36,369 bases of DNA from JBDZUZ01 sp040255445. GTDB taxonomy: Bacteria > Planctomycetota > Phycisphaerae > Phycisphaerales > UBA1924. The position numbers were made by a program, and so were the translations under genes. The notes under the pieces were generated by a model. It was not told where the DNA came from. It did no database searches and was given only the letters and a program-made list of their open reading frames with translations. The DNA lies in contig JBDZUZ010000017.1 of the NCBI GenBank assembly GCA_040255445.1, positions 1 to 36,369 on the forward strand, written 5' to 3'. This document shows, in pieces, positions 9,863 to 18,555 of this stretch (positions are counted from its first letter, which is position 1; each line of letters starts with the position of its first letter).

Positions 9863-12800
9863 ATGCTCAAGCGTACGGTCGCGATGATCAGTGTCTGGGG
9901 TTCGACCTGTGTTGCCATGCAGCCAGCGTCGTGTCTCGAGTGGGGGAACAACTTCCAGTCACTCGCTATGAATGGTGGTACGGTGCGTGCATCTCTGGTC
10001 GCGCCCACACCACACGGAGTCGGACTCCACATCGGCGGGACATTCCTCGGCGTCGGTGGAGTGGAGGCCAGTCACCTCGCATTCTGGAACGGCGCTCGGT
10101 GGTGCACGCTGGAGCCCGCTGTCGAGACCAACGCGGCGAGCCATGTGTCGGCAATCATCCGTGTCGATGAAGACGGGCCAGGCCCATTGCTTCCGTCGAT
10201 CGTGATCGGCGGATGGTTCCAGCGGGTTGGGGGCACCGATGCGCCCAACATCGCGCGGTGGGATGGCGAGCAGTGGTCCACGGTCGGCGAGGGAATCCCA
10301 GGACGGGTGACGGCACTCTGCGCCTTCGACGATGATGGTGTGGGCCCGGGCGGACCGCTGATCTATGCGGCCGGCGAGTTCAATCTTGGCGGACCGACAC
10401 TCACGTACCTGGCGAAATGGGACGGCGTGTCGTGGCAGCCGGTTCCGATTCAGGGGCCCCTCGTCCGTGTCGATGCTCTGACGACGTACCGGGGCGAGCT
10501 GATCGTCGGTGGTCGGTTTCAGAGCATCGATGGTGTGCCCGCTTCCTGCATCGCGGCTTGGAACGGCGTCCGGTGGCGCGGTCTGGGCTTGGGGATCTCC
10601 GCGACAGACGTTGAGGGCGGTGTAAGGTGCTTTGCGACGTTCGACGCTGGACCAGGTGAGGGGCTTGTCGTGGGCGGAAAGTTCGAGGCCGCCGGAGGGA
10701 CGCCCGCGTTCGGTGTAGCCATGTGGGACGGCCAGTGGTCATCGCTCGGTGCAGGTATACGCAATGGACCGAACTCTGCAATCGTCAATTCGCTTGCTGC
10801 GTTCGATCACGGCAGCGGACCGCGTCTGTACGCCGGCGGGGATTTTCACGCCGGCCGCGGCAGCGAGTTCGAGCACCTCGCTGTGTGGGACGGCATGAAC
10901 TGGAGCGCGGCGGGGGATATCGGCGGCGATGTCACCCACCTTGCGGTGTTCGACCGGGGCGATGGCCCAACTCTGTTCGTGTTCGGAGGTTTCGCCACCG
11001 TCGACGGTGTCTATTCGCCGCTGATGGCCGAGTGGGATGGCGCCCGGTGGATTCCGCGCGGGCAGAGCCTGGATGAATTCGGCGGAGCACGGGTGTTCGA
11101 ACTTCGAGCCGCCGACGTCGGAAACGGCCCGCAGCTGTTTGCCGGCGGCAGCTTCTCCTTTGCCGGCGGCACGGGTGTCCGCCAGACCGCGGTATGGAAC
11201 GGCCGCGAGTGGTCGCCGTTGGGCAACGCCGGCGATGGCCCGCTGGGCGGCGTCTTCAGCATGGCCCAGTTCCCATCCGGCGTGGGGAACCCCCTGTACA
11301 TCGGCGGATCGATCGGTGAGGTGTTGTTCGATGGATCGAGGCTGCGAGGCGGCGGCGTCGCGGTGTGGGACGGTGCACGATGGACATCGGTGAACTCTGG
11401 CCTGGATGGTGGTTCCCGAATCGCAACTGTATTGACGATGCGGACACACGACGACGGAACGAGCGAGAAGCTGTACCTCGGAGGCTGGTTCAGCGGCACG
11501 GCGGGCTATCCGCTGAACAACGTCGCTCGCTTGTCTCAGGACGGATGGAGATCGTTCGATGCGGACGGTCTGAACAACAGAACGCGTTGCGCGGCGGTCT
11601 TCGACAGCGGCGCGGGGCCCGAGTTCTTCGTCGGCGGGGACTTCACCGTGGCCGGCGGGCAGCCGGCCGGCGGGGTAGCACGATGGAGCGGTAGCGGGTG
11701 GCTGCCGGTGGGATCCAATCTGGCCGGCGAAGCACGTATCTATTCCCTGGTCGTCTTTGACGACGGAACCGGGCCGGCGCTCTACGCATCCGGCTACCTC
11801 ACACTGCCGACCGGCGGCTTCCCGAGCAGGAACGTTGCAAAGTGGAACGGCACTTCCTGGGAGCCGATGGGCGCTGGGATTCCCGGCGATGGCAACTCGC
11901 CCGTCAAGAAGCTGCTCGTCTACGACTCGGGGCAGGGCCCTTCCTTGTATGCCCTCCGGCAGGGCGGAGCGCTCTACAAGTGGACGGGAGCACAATGGTC
12001 GATTGTGTCGGGCGCGCCGACCAGCGGCCTTCTTGACATGTGCTTGTACGACCCCGACGGCGCCGATCAGGCCCCGCAACTCCTGGCGCTGACCGGCGAC
12101 TTTGCCATTCAGGCGGCGAACGGAACGGCTCGTTCGATCGTGACTTGGGACGGCACCGAGTGGCGCGCTCTGGGCAGCGGCCTCGCATCGGCGGCGACAG
12201 CGGTCGGGACGTTCGACGATCCGACCGGACGGCCCAGGCTTGTCGTCGGAGGCAACCGCCTGCAGAGCGCCGGAGGCGTTCCCGTCTCCATGATTGCAAG
12301 TTGGGACGGCTCGAACTGGGCGCCGCTCGGTACCGGTGTCCAGGGAGATGCGAACACCGCGATAAACGCCATCAGCACTTTCGACGACGGCGCCGGGCCG
12401 GCGCTCTACATCGGGGGCTCGTTCCGCACCGCCGGCGGTCAGACAGTCAACCACGTCGCGAAGTGGGACGGTGCCCGCTGGTCGCGGCCTCCGGGCGTCA
12501 TCGGAGCGGTGTACCGGCTGGAGACATTGGCGACCCCGGACGGAGTGGAGTTCATCGCCTGCGGTATCTTCGGGCTCTCGGCGGGTGAGGTCTTTCAATC
12601 TCCAAATATCGTCGCGTGGACCGGAACAGACTGGCAGAGCATCGGGGCTGGCTTCAATGCGGATGTCTCGGCGATGGAGTTCTTCGACCCCGATGGACCC
12701 GGACCCGCCCCGTCAGATCTCTACGCCGCCGGGGGTTTCACCGCATCCGCCTCGCAGCCGCTGCGGTACATCGCAAGATGGACTGGATCGGATTGGGTCC

Positions 12801-13441
12801 CGGTCGGTGGTGGCGTCGGTGGCCCGAATCTAACGCCGTGGATCTCAGCCCTCGCGCGATTCGACGATGGATCCGGTGAGGCGTTGTACGCAGCGGGTTA
12901 CTTCACCTCCGCCGGCGGGATCCCGGCCTCATCGATCGCGCGATGGAACGGTACGTCGTGGTCCGCGCTGGATGCGGGGCCGGTTGCTCCCGACGGCGCC
13001 CTGGGACGGATTTCATCCCTGCATGTGTACGACGACGGTGATGGTCCCGCGCTCTACGCAGCGGGGGACTTCACGGCGATCGGCCGTACGCCCGCAAACG
13101 GGATTGCGAAGTGGGACGGCGCACGATGGCACGCGCTCGGGATCGGGCTCGATGGCGTCGCATCGGCGCTCGAGACCTTTGCGGCTGATGGTGTGCAGCG
13201 CCTGTACGTCGGGGGCGCCTTCTTGCATGCAGGTGGTCGCAACTCACCCGCGATCGCCAGCTGGGGTCCGTGTTCACCAGGGTGCGTTGGGGATTACGAC
13301 CAGTCTGGCGGCATCGACTGTGATGACATCACCGCGTTCTTCGCGGATTGGGAGCGCGGCGGCGCCGATGTCGATCGTTCCGGCGGCACGGACGGGGAGG
13401 ACGTCGCGTACTTCTTCGAGCGCTGGCAGGCGGGGTGCTGA
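9863..13441 (+). CDS. Large secreted WDG-repeat (propeller-like) protein with divergent GC-type dockerin module, paralogue 2
   Basis: A 1192-residue protein. The start at ATG 9863 is fixed by a strong ribosome-binding site GGAGGGG (9852-9858) and by the MLKR start shared with its paralogue. Signal peptide MLKRTVAMISVWGSTCVAMQ, then about twenty propeller-like WDG repeats in the same order as the preceding gene. The terminal module is the most divergent of the nine: it starts CVGDYDQ (Tyr in place of the usual Trp), has an extra Cys in the first loop (IDCDD), GED in the second loop, and still ends FFERWQAGC. The gene faces the minus-strand gene at 13472 with only 30 nt between the stops, so transcription of the two converges. 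Confidence 0.92.
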   Translation: MLKRTVAMISVWGSTCVAMQPASCLEWGNNFQSLAMNGGTVRASLVAPTPHGVGLHIGGTFLGVGGVEASHLAFWNGARWCTLEPAVETNAASHVSAIIRVDEDGPGPLLPSIVIGGWFQRVGGTDAPNIARWDGEQWSTVGEGIPGRVTALCAFDDDGVGPGGPLIYAAGEFNLGGPTLTYLAKWDGVSWQPVPIQGPLVRVDALTTYRGELIVGGRFQSIDGVPASCIAAWNGVRWRGLGLGISATDVEGGVRCFATFDAGPGEGLVVGGKFEAAGGTPAFGVAMWDGQWSSLGAGIRNGPNSAIVNSLAAFDHGSGPRLYAGGDFHAGRGSEFEHLAVWDGMNWSAAGDIGGDVTHLAVFDRGDGPTLFVFGGFATVDGVYSPLMAEWDGARWIPRGQSLDEFGGARVFELRAADVGNGPQLFAGGSFSFAGGTGVRQTAVWNGREWSPLGNAGDGPLGGVFSMAQFPSGVGNPLYIGGSIGEVLFDGSRLRGGGVAVWDGARWTSVNSGLDGGSRIATVLTMRTHDDGTSEKLYLGGWFSGTAGYPLNNVARLSQDGWRSFDADGLNNRTRCAAVFDSGAGPEFFVGGDFTVAGGQPAGGVARWSGSGWLPVGSNLAGEARIYSLVVFDDGTGPALYASGYLTLPTGGFPSRNVAKWNGTSWEPMGAGIPGDGNSPVKKLLVYDSGQGPSLYALRQGGALYKWTGAQWSIVSGAPTSGLLDMCLYDPDGADQAPQLLALTGDFAIQAANGTARSIVTWDGTEWRALGSGLASAATAVGTFDDPTGRPRLVVGGNRLQSAGGVPVSMIASWDGSNWAPLGTGVQGDANTAINAISTFDDGAGPALYIGGSFRTAGGQTVNHVAKWDGARWSRPPGVIGAVYRLETLATPDGVEFIACGIFGLSAGEVFQSPNIVAWTGTDWQSIGAGFNADVSAMEFFDPDGPGPAPSDLYAAGGFTASASQPLRYIARWTGSDWVPVGGGVGGPNLTPWISALARFDDGSGEALYAAGYFTSAGGIPASSIARWNGTSWSALDAGPVAPDGALGRISSLHVYDDGDGPALYAAGDFTAIGRTPANGIAKWDGARWHALGIGLDGVASALETFAADGVQRLYVGGAFLHAGGRNSPAIASWGPCSPGCVGDYDQSGGIDCDDITAFFADWERGGADVDRSGGTDGEDVAYFFERWQAGC

Positions 13442-13471
13442 GCTTTCAGCGCACGCGTTGAGCAACCGCGC

Positions 13472-14683
13472 TCACGGCCCCTTCGGCAGCGGGAACCGGA
13501 TCACGATCTGTGACTGCATCGGCGGGTACTGGATCTCCAGCCGCAGCCCTGCGAAGTCCTCGCCCTTCCAGCCGGCGCGATCGAACACCGTCTGCAGCAT
13601 CTCGCCGTACTGCGGCACCAGCGGTGTCGCCACCGCCGGGGGGTTGCCCGCGATCGGGGTCAGCCGCGGCCGCATCGGCAGCACGCGGCCGTCCATATCC
13701 GTTGGCGTCTTCTTTCCGTGTGAGAAGATCTCGCCGAAAATCAGCGCCCGCGCGCCGCTCATGTCCAGCGACTTGTGGTAGATGAGATCGACGATCACCG
13801 ATTCACTGGGCATCGCGATCGCCGTGCCCACCTCGCCGATGTCGTCGTTGGCCTCCGCGTAGCGGCCCACCTCGTTGCGCATCAGTTCGCCCGCGAAGCA
13901 GTCGAATGCGCCGGCGTTGCCCACCGGCCCGCTCCGCAGCACGAAGTCCTTGCCCTCGGGCGTCCACTCCGGATCCACCCGCGGCACATCGCCGCGGCAG
14001 AAGTCCATCAACAGCGGCACGCCCGGCGGCGCGGCGGGATCGATCGCTTCCCGGTTGTCCTCGACGCCCGGGCCGTCCTCGCCCCAGTTGCGGGTCTTGA
14101 AGATCGCCCACTCGACATGCGGCCGCAGCCGTCGCACGCGGACATAGCCGCGGACCGTCGCGAGGTCGAGCTTGGTCGGATCGTTCGCGCTGGGCGCCAT
14201 GAACCAGGTGCTCAGACGCGTCTTTGACTGCACACCGCAGATGCCGCTGTTGCCGCGGAATGTCAGCCGCCGACTGATGGCGAGCCGGTCTTCTTCGCTG
14301 CCCGCGGCGTTGTCGAGGATGAGTTCGAGCGTGCCGCGGTCGTCGGCGTGCCGCGCGATCATCGCATCGAGCCCGCTCGCGGCGTCGTTCACGCGGAGCT
14401 TGGCCTCGATCAGCCGCGGCGTCTGCGGGAATGCATCGGCGACTCTCGCGATCGAGCCCGCCGCGGGGATGAACGAGATCGCATCGATCGGGTCCGCGGC
14501 TTCGAGAAAGCGGGAGATGTTCCAGGTCAGCGTCTTGTTGATGCCCAGCTTGCGGGCGACATCCTGCGGGCGGGTGGGGTCAGCCGCCCCGGCGTCGAAG
14601 AGGGCGATGAGCGCGGACTTGAGGCCGGCGACGGCCCGCTCGCACTCGTGTTCAAAGGTTGGGTTCTGGGCGGTATCAGGCAT
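13472..14683 (-). CDS. Unrecognised protein with N-terminal HTH-like segment; paralogue family member 1, possible regulator
   Basis: A 403-residue protein without signal peptide or membrane segment, hence cytoplasmic. The ATG at 14683 (MPDTAQNP) is preferred to the longer reading. Residues ~38-62 (RPQDVARKLGINKTLTWNISRFL) look like the recognition helices of a winged-helix domain. The remainder, mixed helix then beta-rich, I do not recognise. It shares landmarks with the genes at 18556 and 22482: D-R-G/A-x-L/F-E in the helical part, 'LDLATVRGYVRVRRLR', a G-V-P-L-L-x-x-F-C motif (Cys229), and a C-terminal 'FDRAGW..E.F...RLEIQYP'. It is divergent from the exported protein at 14931, with palindromes in the spacer. 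A local transcription regulator is the inference; a non-regulatory DNA-binding role is possible. Confidence 0.8.
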   Translation of the reverse strand: MPDTAQNPTFEHECERAVAGLKSALIALFDAGAADPTRPQDVARKLGINKTLTWNISRFLEAADPIDAISFIPAAGSIARVADAFPQTPRLIEAKLRVNDAASGLDAMIARHADDRGTLELILDNAAGSEEDRLAISRRLTFRGNSGICGVQSKTRLSTWFMAPSANDPTKLDLATVRGYVRVRRLRPHVEWAIFKTRNWGEDGPGVEDNREAIDPAAPPGVPLLMDFCRGDVPRVDPEWTPEGKDFVLRSGPVGNAGAFDCFAGELMRNEVGRYAEANDDIGEVGTAIAMPSESVIVDLIYHKSLDMSGARALIFGEIFSHGKKTPTDMDGRVLPMRPRLTPIAGNPPAVATPLVPQYGEMLQTVFDRAGWKGEDFAGLRLEIQYPPMQSQIVIRFPLPKGP

Positions 14684-14742
14684 GGTGGTGTCTCTCTGCG
14701 GGCACATTCTACCTCGGAAAACGGTCCCGCCAGGTGCCAATC

Positions 14743-14771
14743 TGGAATTCCAAAAGATTTTCCAATTGGAA
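14743..14771. promoter_or_regulatory. Two palindromes in divergent spacer, candidate operator
   Basis: TGGAATTCCA (14743-14752) and TTCCAATTGGAA (14760-14771) are both perfect palindromes, separated by AAAGATT, within an AT-rich patch in otherwise GC-rich DNA. They lie between the minus-strand HTH-like gene and the PEP-CTERM gene; the second ends 2 nt before the -35 hexamer of the plus-strand promoter. Binding by the neighbouring HTH-like protein is inferred from position only. Confidence 0.5.
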
Positions 14772-14773
14772 TA

Positions 14774-14802
14774 TTGACGGGACTTGCGGCTCCCTGTATG
14801 CT
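14774..14802 (+). promoter_or_regulatory. Sigma70-type promoter for the 14931 gene
   Basis: TTGACG (14774-14779), 17-nt spacer, TATGCT (14797-14802). Near-consensus elements with ideal spacing, giving a leader of about 120 nt. Candidate -10 for the opposite gene: ATTCTA at 14706-14711, which reads TAGAAT on the minus strand, without a clear -35. Confidence 0.6.
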
Positions 14803-14930
14803 CGCCTCGTCGGGGTCCGTTTCCGGGACCTCGCCGCCGGGTTCCGTCGCGATCGGGTGTTCCGATCCGGCAGGGCGACTCGGGTTTGAGTCAGCACGCG
14901 GGGCCCAGTCGCCCCCAAGGAGACAGAGAG

Positions 14931-15581
14931 ATGAAGAAGGTTCTCGCACTCGTCGCCCTCGCCGGCTGCGCCTCGCTCGCGAGCGCGGACACGCTGTGGG
15001 ATCAGCAGCCCAGCTTCAATGTCAACGGCGTCGTCAACGCGATCGCCGGCAACCCGCCCTTCGGCGTGACGGCCTACACCGTCGGCGATGTGCAGGTCGG
15101 CGCCGGCGGCTGGACGATCGACAGCATCACGATGTACTGGTCACGGATCACCAGCAACTGGGAGAACGATGTCACCCAGGCGCGTCTCTACGTGCAGCCC
15201 AAGACCGGCGCGGTCCCGACCGTGCTCCCCGGCGGCGCGCTGATGCCGGTGTCGGTCGTTTCGCTCTTCGATGACGTTGCGCAGCAGTCGTACTACGCCG
15301 TCACGATGTCGGGACTGAACATCAACCTCAACGCCGGCGATTACTGGATCGGCATCACCCCCGCCGCGCCCGGCGGCCCCTTCGGCCCCGAACTGGGCAT
15401 GGGCACGGCTTCGCCCTTCGGCGTGGTCTCGCAGACCTACGACGCCGGCGGCTTCCCGGCGCCGGGCTGGTTCAACTACAGCGATGTCGATGCGGCCCTG
15501 ACCGTCACCGGCATCCCCGCCCCCGCGACGGGCGCGCTGCTCCTGGCCGGCCTCGCCGGCATGGCGCGTCGCCGCCGCTGA
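14931..15581 (+). CDS. Exported protein with PEP-CTERM-like C-terminal anchor
   Basis: A 216-residue protein. AAGGAG (14917-14922) lies 8 nt before the ATG. Signal peptide MKKVLALVALAGCASLASA. The mature part is a single beta-rich domain of about 165 residues (WDQQPSFNVNG ... DVQVGAGGWTIDSITMYWS ... YWIGITPAAP ... YSDVDAALTV), of the kind seen in many PEP-CTERM surface proteins, with no enzyme motif. The tail IPAPATGALLLAGLAGMARRRR has the proline motif, hydrophobic helix and Arg cluster of a PEP-CTERM-like sorting signal. It is divergently transcribed from the HTH-like gene at 13472-14683 and followed by its own terminator, so it is a single-gene unit. Function unknown. Confidence 0.9.
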   Translation: MKKVLALVALAGCASLASADTLWDQQPSFNVNGVVNAIAGNPPFGVTAYTVGDVQVGAGGWTIDSITMYWSRITSNWENDVTQARLYVQPKTGAVPTVLPGGALMPVSVVSLFDDVAQQSYYAVTMSGLNINLNAGDYWIGITPAAPGGPFGPELGMGTASPFGVVSQTYDAGGFPAPGWFNYSDVDAALTVTGIPAPATGALLLAGLAGMARRRR

Positions 15582-15604
15582 TCGGCTTCTGACTGCTCCC
15601 TTCC

Positions 15605-15639
15605 GGGCGGCGCCGGGCACGATCCCGACGCCGCCCTTT
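15605..15639 (+). terminator. Intrinsic terminator after the 14931 gene
   Basis: Arms GGGCGGCG-c-CGGG and CCCG-a-CGCCGCCC around a 6-nt loop, followed by TTT. The stem is very strong; the U-tract is short. Confidence 0.65.
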
Positions 15640-15705
15640 GCCTCGAACACACTCTCGTCTCGCAAGCACCCCCGCGAGACCGACCCCGCACAGGAGGGCC
15701 CACCC

Positions 15706-17970
15706 ATGCTGCCGAACCACCAGCGCTGCACCGCTATCGCCGCACTCACGCTGCTCGCCGGCCTCGCCGCCGCGCAGCCGACGCTGATCATCGTCCCCGG
15801 CGCCGAGGACATGAATGCCGCGGGCACCGCGACGGTCGGCCGCGAAACCGAGTGGACGGCGGTGCCCGGCGGCGAGCCGCTCTTCTCCTATGTCCCGTAC
15901 ATCTGGGAACGTGGCCAGGGATACCGGCGTGTGCCGGGGACCTACGCGCGGCCGGAGATCGTCCGCGGGTCGGCGGATCTTTCCTCGCTGATGTCGAACC
16001 TCGAGAACACCAGCGACTGGGGCGACCTCAATTGCTTCAATGGCTACTGCTTCGGCAGCATGACCAACTGCACACCCGGCGAGCCGCGGCCGCAGTACGA
16101 CCCGTGCATCATCCCGAAGATCGCGCACCATTACTCGTCTTTGACCGGCTGGGTGAACACCGGCTCGCTGCCGCGGTTTCAGGATCCAACGACCGGCCGC
16201 TTCTACGGCGGCACGCGCTGCGATCAGACCATCAATTCGCCCTACGACATCTCCGGCAACGGGCAATTCATCGTCGGCGGCGCGTACTCGGCGCGGCTGA
16301 CCCATCCCAACGGGGGGCCTGGCTTCGGGCTCTGCGGCGACTTCTTCGCCTTCCGCTGGGACGCGGCGACGGGTGTGATGAGCGTGCTCCCTTCGGCGTT
16401 CAACTCTGATACGACCCGCGCGGACCGTGTGAACTTCGACGGCACGGTCATCACCGGGTACGACCTTGAGCGCATCAACCATCCCAACGGCACCCAAGAC
16501 AACTTCCGCCGCCTCACGGCGTGGACCAACGGCGTGCCAGTGACGCTCGATCCGATCTCCAACACCAGCACGACCTCGCCGGTGAACAGCCCCGGCACGG
16601 TCATCGCCGGCTCGCAGAGCAGCGAGTTCAACGTGGCGACCTACGGGCAGAGCGGGATCCGTCTGACGCGATGGGTGCGCCAACCCAACGACACCTGGAC
16701 GCCGCAGAACCTTGGCCGCCCGGCCGACCGCTTCGAGGGCGTCTCGATCGATGTGCTCGTCGCGCTCTTCCCCAGCGCGATCAGCGACGACGGTAACACG
16801 ATCGTCGGTACCGCTGTGTACAACGCGCTGGGACCGTCGGGCGTGTCGCGCGCTTTCATCTGGAGACCGTCGATCAACAACGGTGTCCCGATGGACCTGC
16901 AGGATTACATCGCCACACTCGATGCCTCCAGCCCGCTGCTCGCCGAGGGATTCCGGATCACCAACGCCCGCAACATCAGCGCCGACGGCAACACGCTGCT
17001 GGCGACGTTCTTCGATGCCCGCAACACCTGCACCAACGGCGGGCTCAGCCATATGACCTTCACCGGCGGCCTCTTGTCGCTCAACGGCGCGGGGATTTCC
17101 TGCGAAGCGCCCGAGATCGTGACCGGGCCGTTCACCTGGGGCGTCGATCAGTACCTCCCCTACGGCGCCTCGCTGAACGTCTCGGCCTCGGGCTCGTTCC
17201 CCATGAGCTATCAGTGGCAGCGCGAGGACCCAAACAACCCCGGCTCCTGGATCGACCTCGAGCAGGAGTGCTCGAACTTCCCGCTCCCCGGCGGCAATCA
17301 GACCGGCTTCAGCCCCACGTTCAACTACGAGGGGGTGTACACGCCGCAACTCCGCATCGGCATCGATGAGTTCGGCGTCTGCGGCCGGCTGGGCAACTAC
17401 CGCGTCGTGGTATCCAACTCCTGCGGCTCGGTCGCCAGCGAGCCGACGGAACTGACCGTCGCCGCGCCGTACTTCGTCGAGCAGCCGCAGGACGCCACGA
17501 TCTGCGCGACCGAGTCGGCGGAGTTCACAGTCCGCAACCCTGTCATCGAGCCGCGGATCCGCCAGTGGCAGCTCGAGCTGCCGGCAAACTCCGGCCAGTG
17601 GGTCGAGATCTACGGGCCCACCTACCAGGACTTCGCGAGCGGATTGCGCTTCGACCTCTCGGGCGAATTCGAGACCACGCTGACGGTCTCCAACGTCGAG
17701 ACGGGCACGCACGGCTCATCGCTCCGCTTCCGCAACCGCATCCAGGCCTACACGTTCTGTGCCGACCCCGGCTACTCCGATCCCGCGACCCTCACCATCA
17801 CCGACTGCGGCTGCCCGGCCGACTGGGACGGCTCGGGCGGTATCGACGGCGACGACATCGGCGCCTTCTTCGCCGACTGGCAGATCGGTGAGGCCGACAT
17901 CGACCAGTCCGGCGGCACCGACGGCGATGACATCACCTACTTCTTCGAGCGTTGGCAGGCGGGATGCTGA
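15706..17970 (+). CDS. Secreted HAF-like-repeat and Ig-like protein with GC-type dockerin module
   Basis: A 754-residue protein. AGGAGGG (15692-15698) lies 7 nt before the ATG, and the signal peptide ends near residue 24 (LLAGLAAAQ). Residues ~110-430 hold units of the HAF-repeat type seen in secreted proteins: 'ISGNGQFIVGGAYS...FAFRWDAATGVMSVL', 'NFDGTVITGYD', 'SDDGNTIVGTAV...RAFIWRP', 'SADGNTLLATF'. Two Ig-like segments follow (~475-575, with SYQWQRED...VSNSCGS; ~577-700, with VEQPQDATICATESAEF). The C-terminal module starts CPADWDGSGGIDGDD and ends RWQAGC. Only 43 nt separate its stop from the response-regulator gene, so co-transcription is plausible. Probably displayed at the cell surface; ligand unknown. 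Confidence 0.9.
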   Translation: MLPNHQRCTAIAALTLLAGLAAAQPTLIIVPGAEDMNAAGTATVGRETEWTAVPGGEPLFSYVPYIWERGQGYRRVPGTYARPEIVRGSADLSSLMSNLENTSDWGDLNCFNGYCFGSMTNCTPGEPRPQYDPCIIPKIAHHYSSLTGWVNTGSLPRFQDPTTGRFYGGTRCDQTINSPYDISGNGQFIVGGAYSARLTHPNGGPGFGLCGDFFAFRWDAATGVMSVLPSAFNSDTTRADRVNFDGTVITGYDLERINHPNGTQDNFRRLTAWTNGVPVTLDPISNTSTTSPVNSPGTVIAGSQSSEFNVATYGQSGIRLTRWVRQPNDTWTPQNLGRPADRFEGVSIDVLVALFPSAISDDGNTIVGTAVYNALGPSGVSRAFIWRPSINNGVPMDLQDYIATLDASSPLLAEGFRITNARNISADGNTLLATFFDARNTCTNGGLSHMTFTGGLLSLNGAGISCEAPEIVTGPFTWGVDQYLPYGASLNVSASGSFPMSYQWQREDPNNPGSWIDLEQECSNFPLPGGNQTGFSPTFNYEGVYTPQLRIGIDEFGVCGRLGNYRVVVSNSCGSVASEPTELTVAAPYFVEQPQDATICATESAEFTVRNPVIEPRIRQWQLELPANSGQWVEIYGPTYQDFASGLRFDLSGEFETTLTVSNVETGTHGSSLRFRNRIQAYTFCADPGYSDPATLTITDCGCPADWDGSGGIDGDDIGAFFADWQIGEADIDQSGGTDGDDITYFFERWQAGC

Positions 17971-18013
17971 ACGGGTCTGATCGCCCTGGGGCGTTCGGCA
18001 AGGAGGGGGCCTC

Positions 18014-18505
18014 ATGCCGGGGATGACACAGCCGCCATGCTCGCTGACGGGGCGCCGACGGACGGGCCGAGTGGTACGGCCGCTGCGGGTCCTGCTCGTC
18101 GAGGATGATGAAGCGCAAGCGCAGATCTTCAGATACGCGGTCGAGGCCGCCGGCATCGGCTGCGATCTCCGACATGCCAGCGACGGCAACGACGCCCTCA
18201 ATTGCCTTCGCAGCGGCATCCGCGCCGGTGGGGCGCAGATCAACCTTGTGCTTCTCGATCTGAGACTCCCGCCGGACGGCGGCCTCGTGGTGCTGGAGGC
18301 GATCAAAGCAGATCCGGTGCTGCGCCTCACCCCCGTTGTGATCCTGAGCTCTTCGCGGTTGCCGACCGACCGCCACGCGGCGTATGTCCGCCATGCCAAC
18401 GGCTACATCGTGAAGCCCGGGGACTTTGACGACCTCGGACGCCTGACGCACGACCTGCTGACCTACTGGTCGCATTGGAACGAGCCCGCCGAAGAGGCCT
18501 GCTGA
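18014..18505 (+). CDS. Stand-alone response-regulator receiver domain protein
   Basis: A 163-residue protein. A strong AGGAGGGGG at 18001-18009 precedes the ATG at 18014. After ~22 basic residues there is one complete receiver domain: acidic pocket E30-D31-D32 (LLVEDDE), phospho-acceptor Asp82 in LVLLDLRLP, switch Ser in VILSSS (~112) and Lys134 in YIVKPG. There is no output domain; the C-terminal stretch is only the last helix and a short tail. The pattern resembles Rcp1-like single-domain regulators that pass phosphate or act by protein contact. No histidine kinase is present in the window. The gene follows the 15706 dockerin gene by 43 nt on the same strand and converges with the HTH-like gene at 18556. 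Confidence 0.93.
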   Translation: MPGMTQPPCSLTGRRRTGRVVRPLRVLLVEDDEAQAQIFRYAVEAAGIGCDLRHASDGNDALNCLRSGIRAGGAQINLVLLDLRLPPDGGLVVLEAIKADPVLRLTPVVILSSSRLPTDRHAAYVRHANGYIVKPGDFDDLGRLTHDLLTYWSHWNEPAEEAC

Positions 18506-18555
18506 GCACGCCTCGCACGCGGCCCGTCACCGCGGTTCGCCAGTCCCGGGCATGC

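Noticed and set aside
15505..17712. Long antisense open frames (e.g. 735 codons at 15505-17712 minus, 653 codons at 7116-9077 minus, 619 codons at 10739-12598 minus, 591 codons at 33843-35618 minus)
   Set aside because: They mirror well-supported genes in GC-rich DNA; their products are Arg/Gly/Ala-rich with no recognisable motif.
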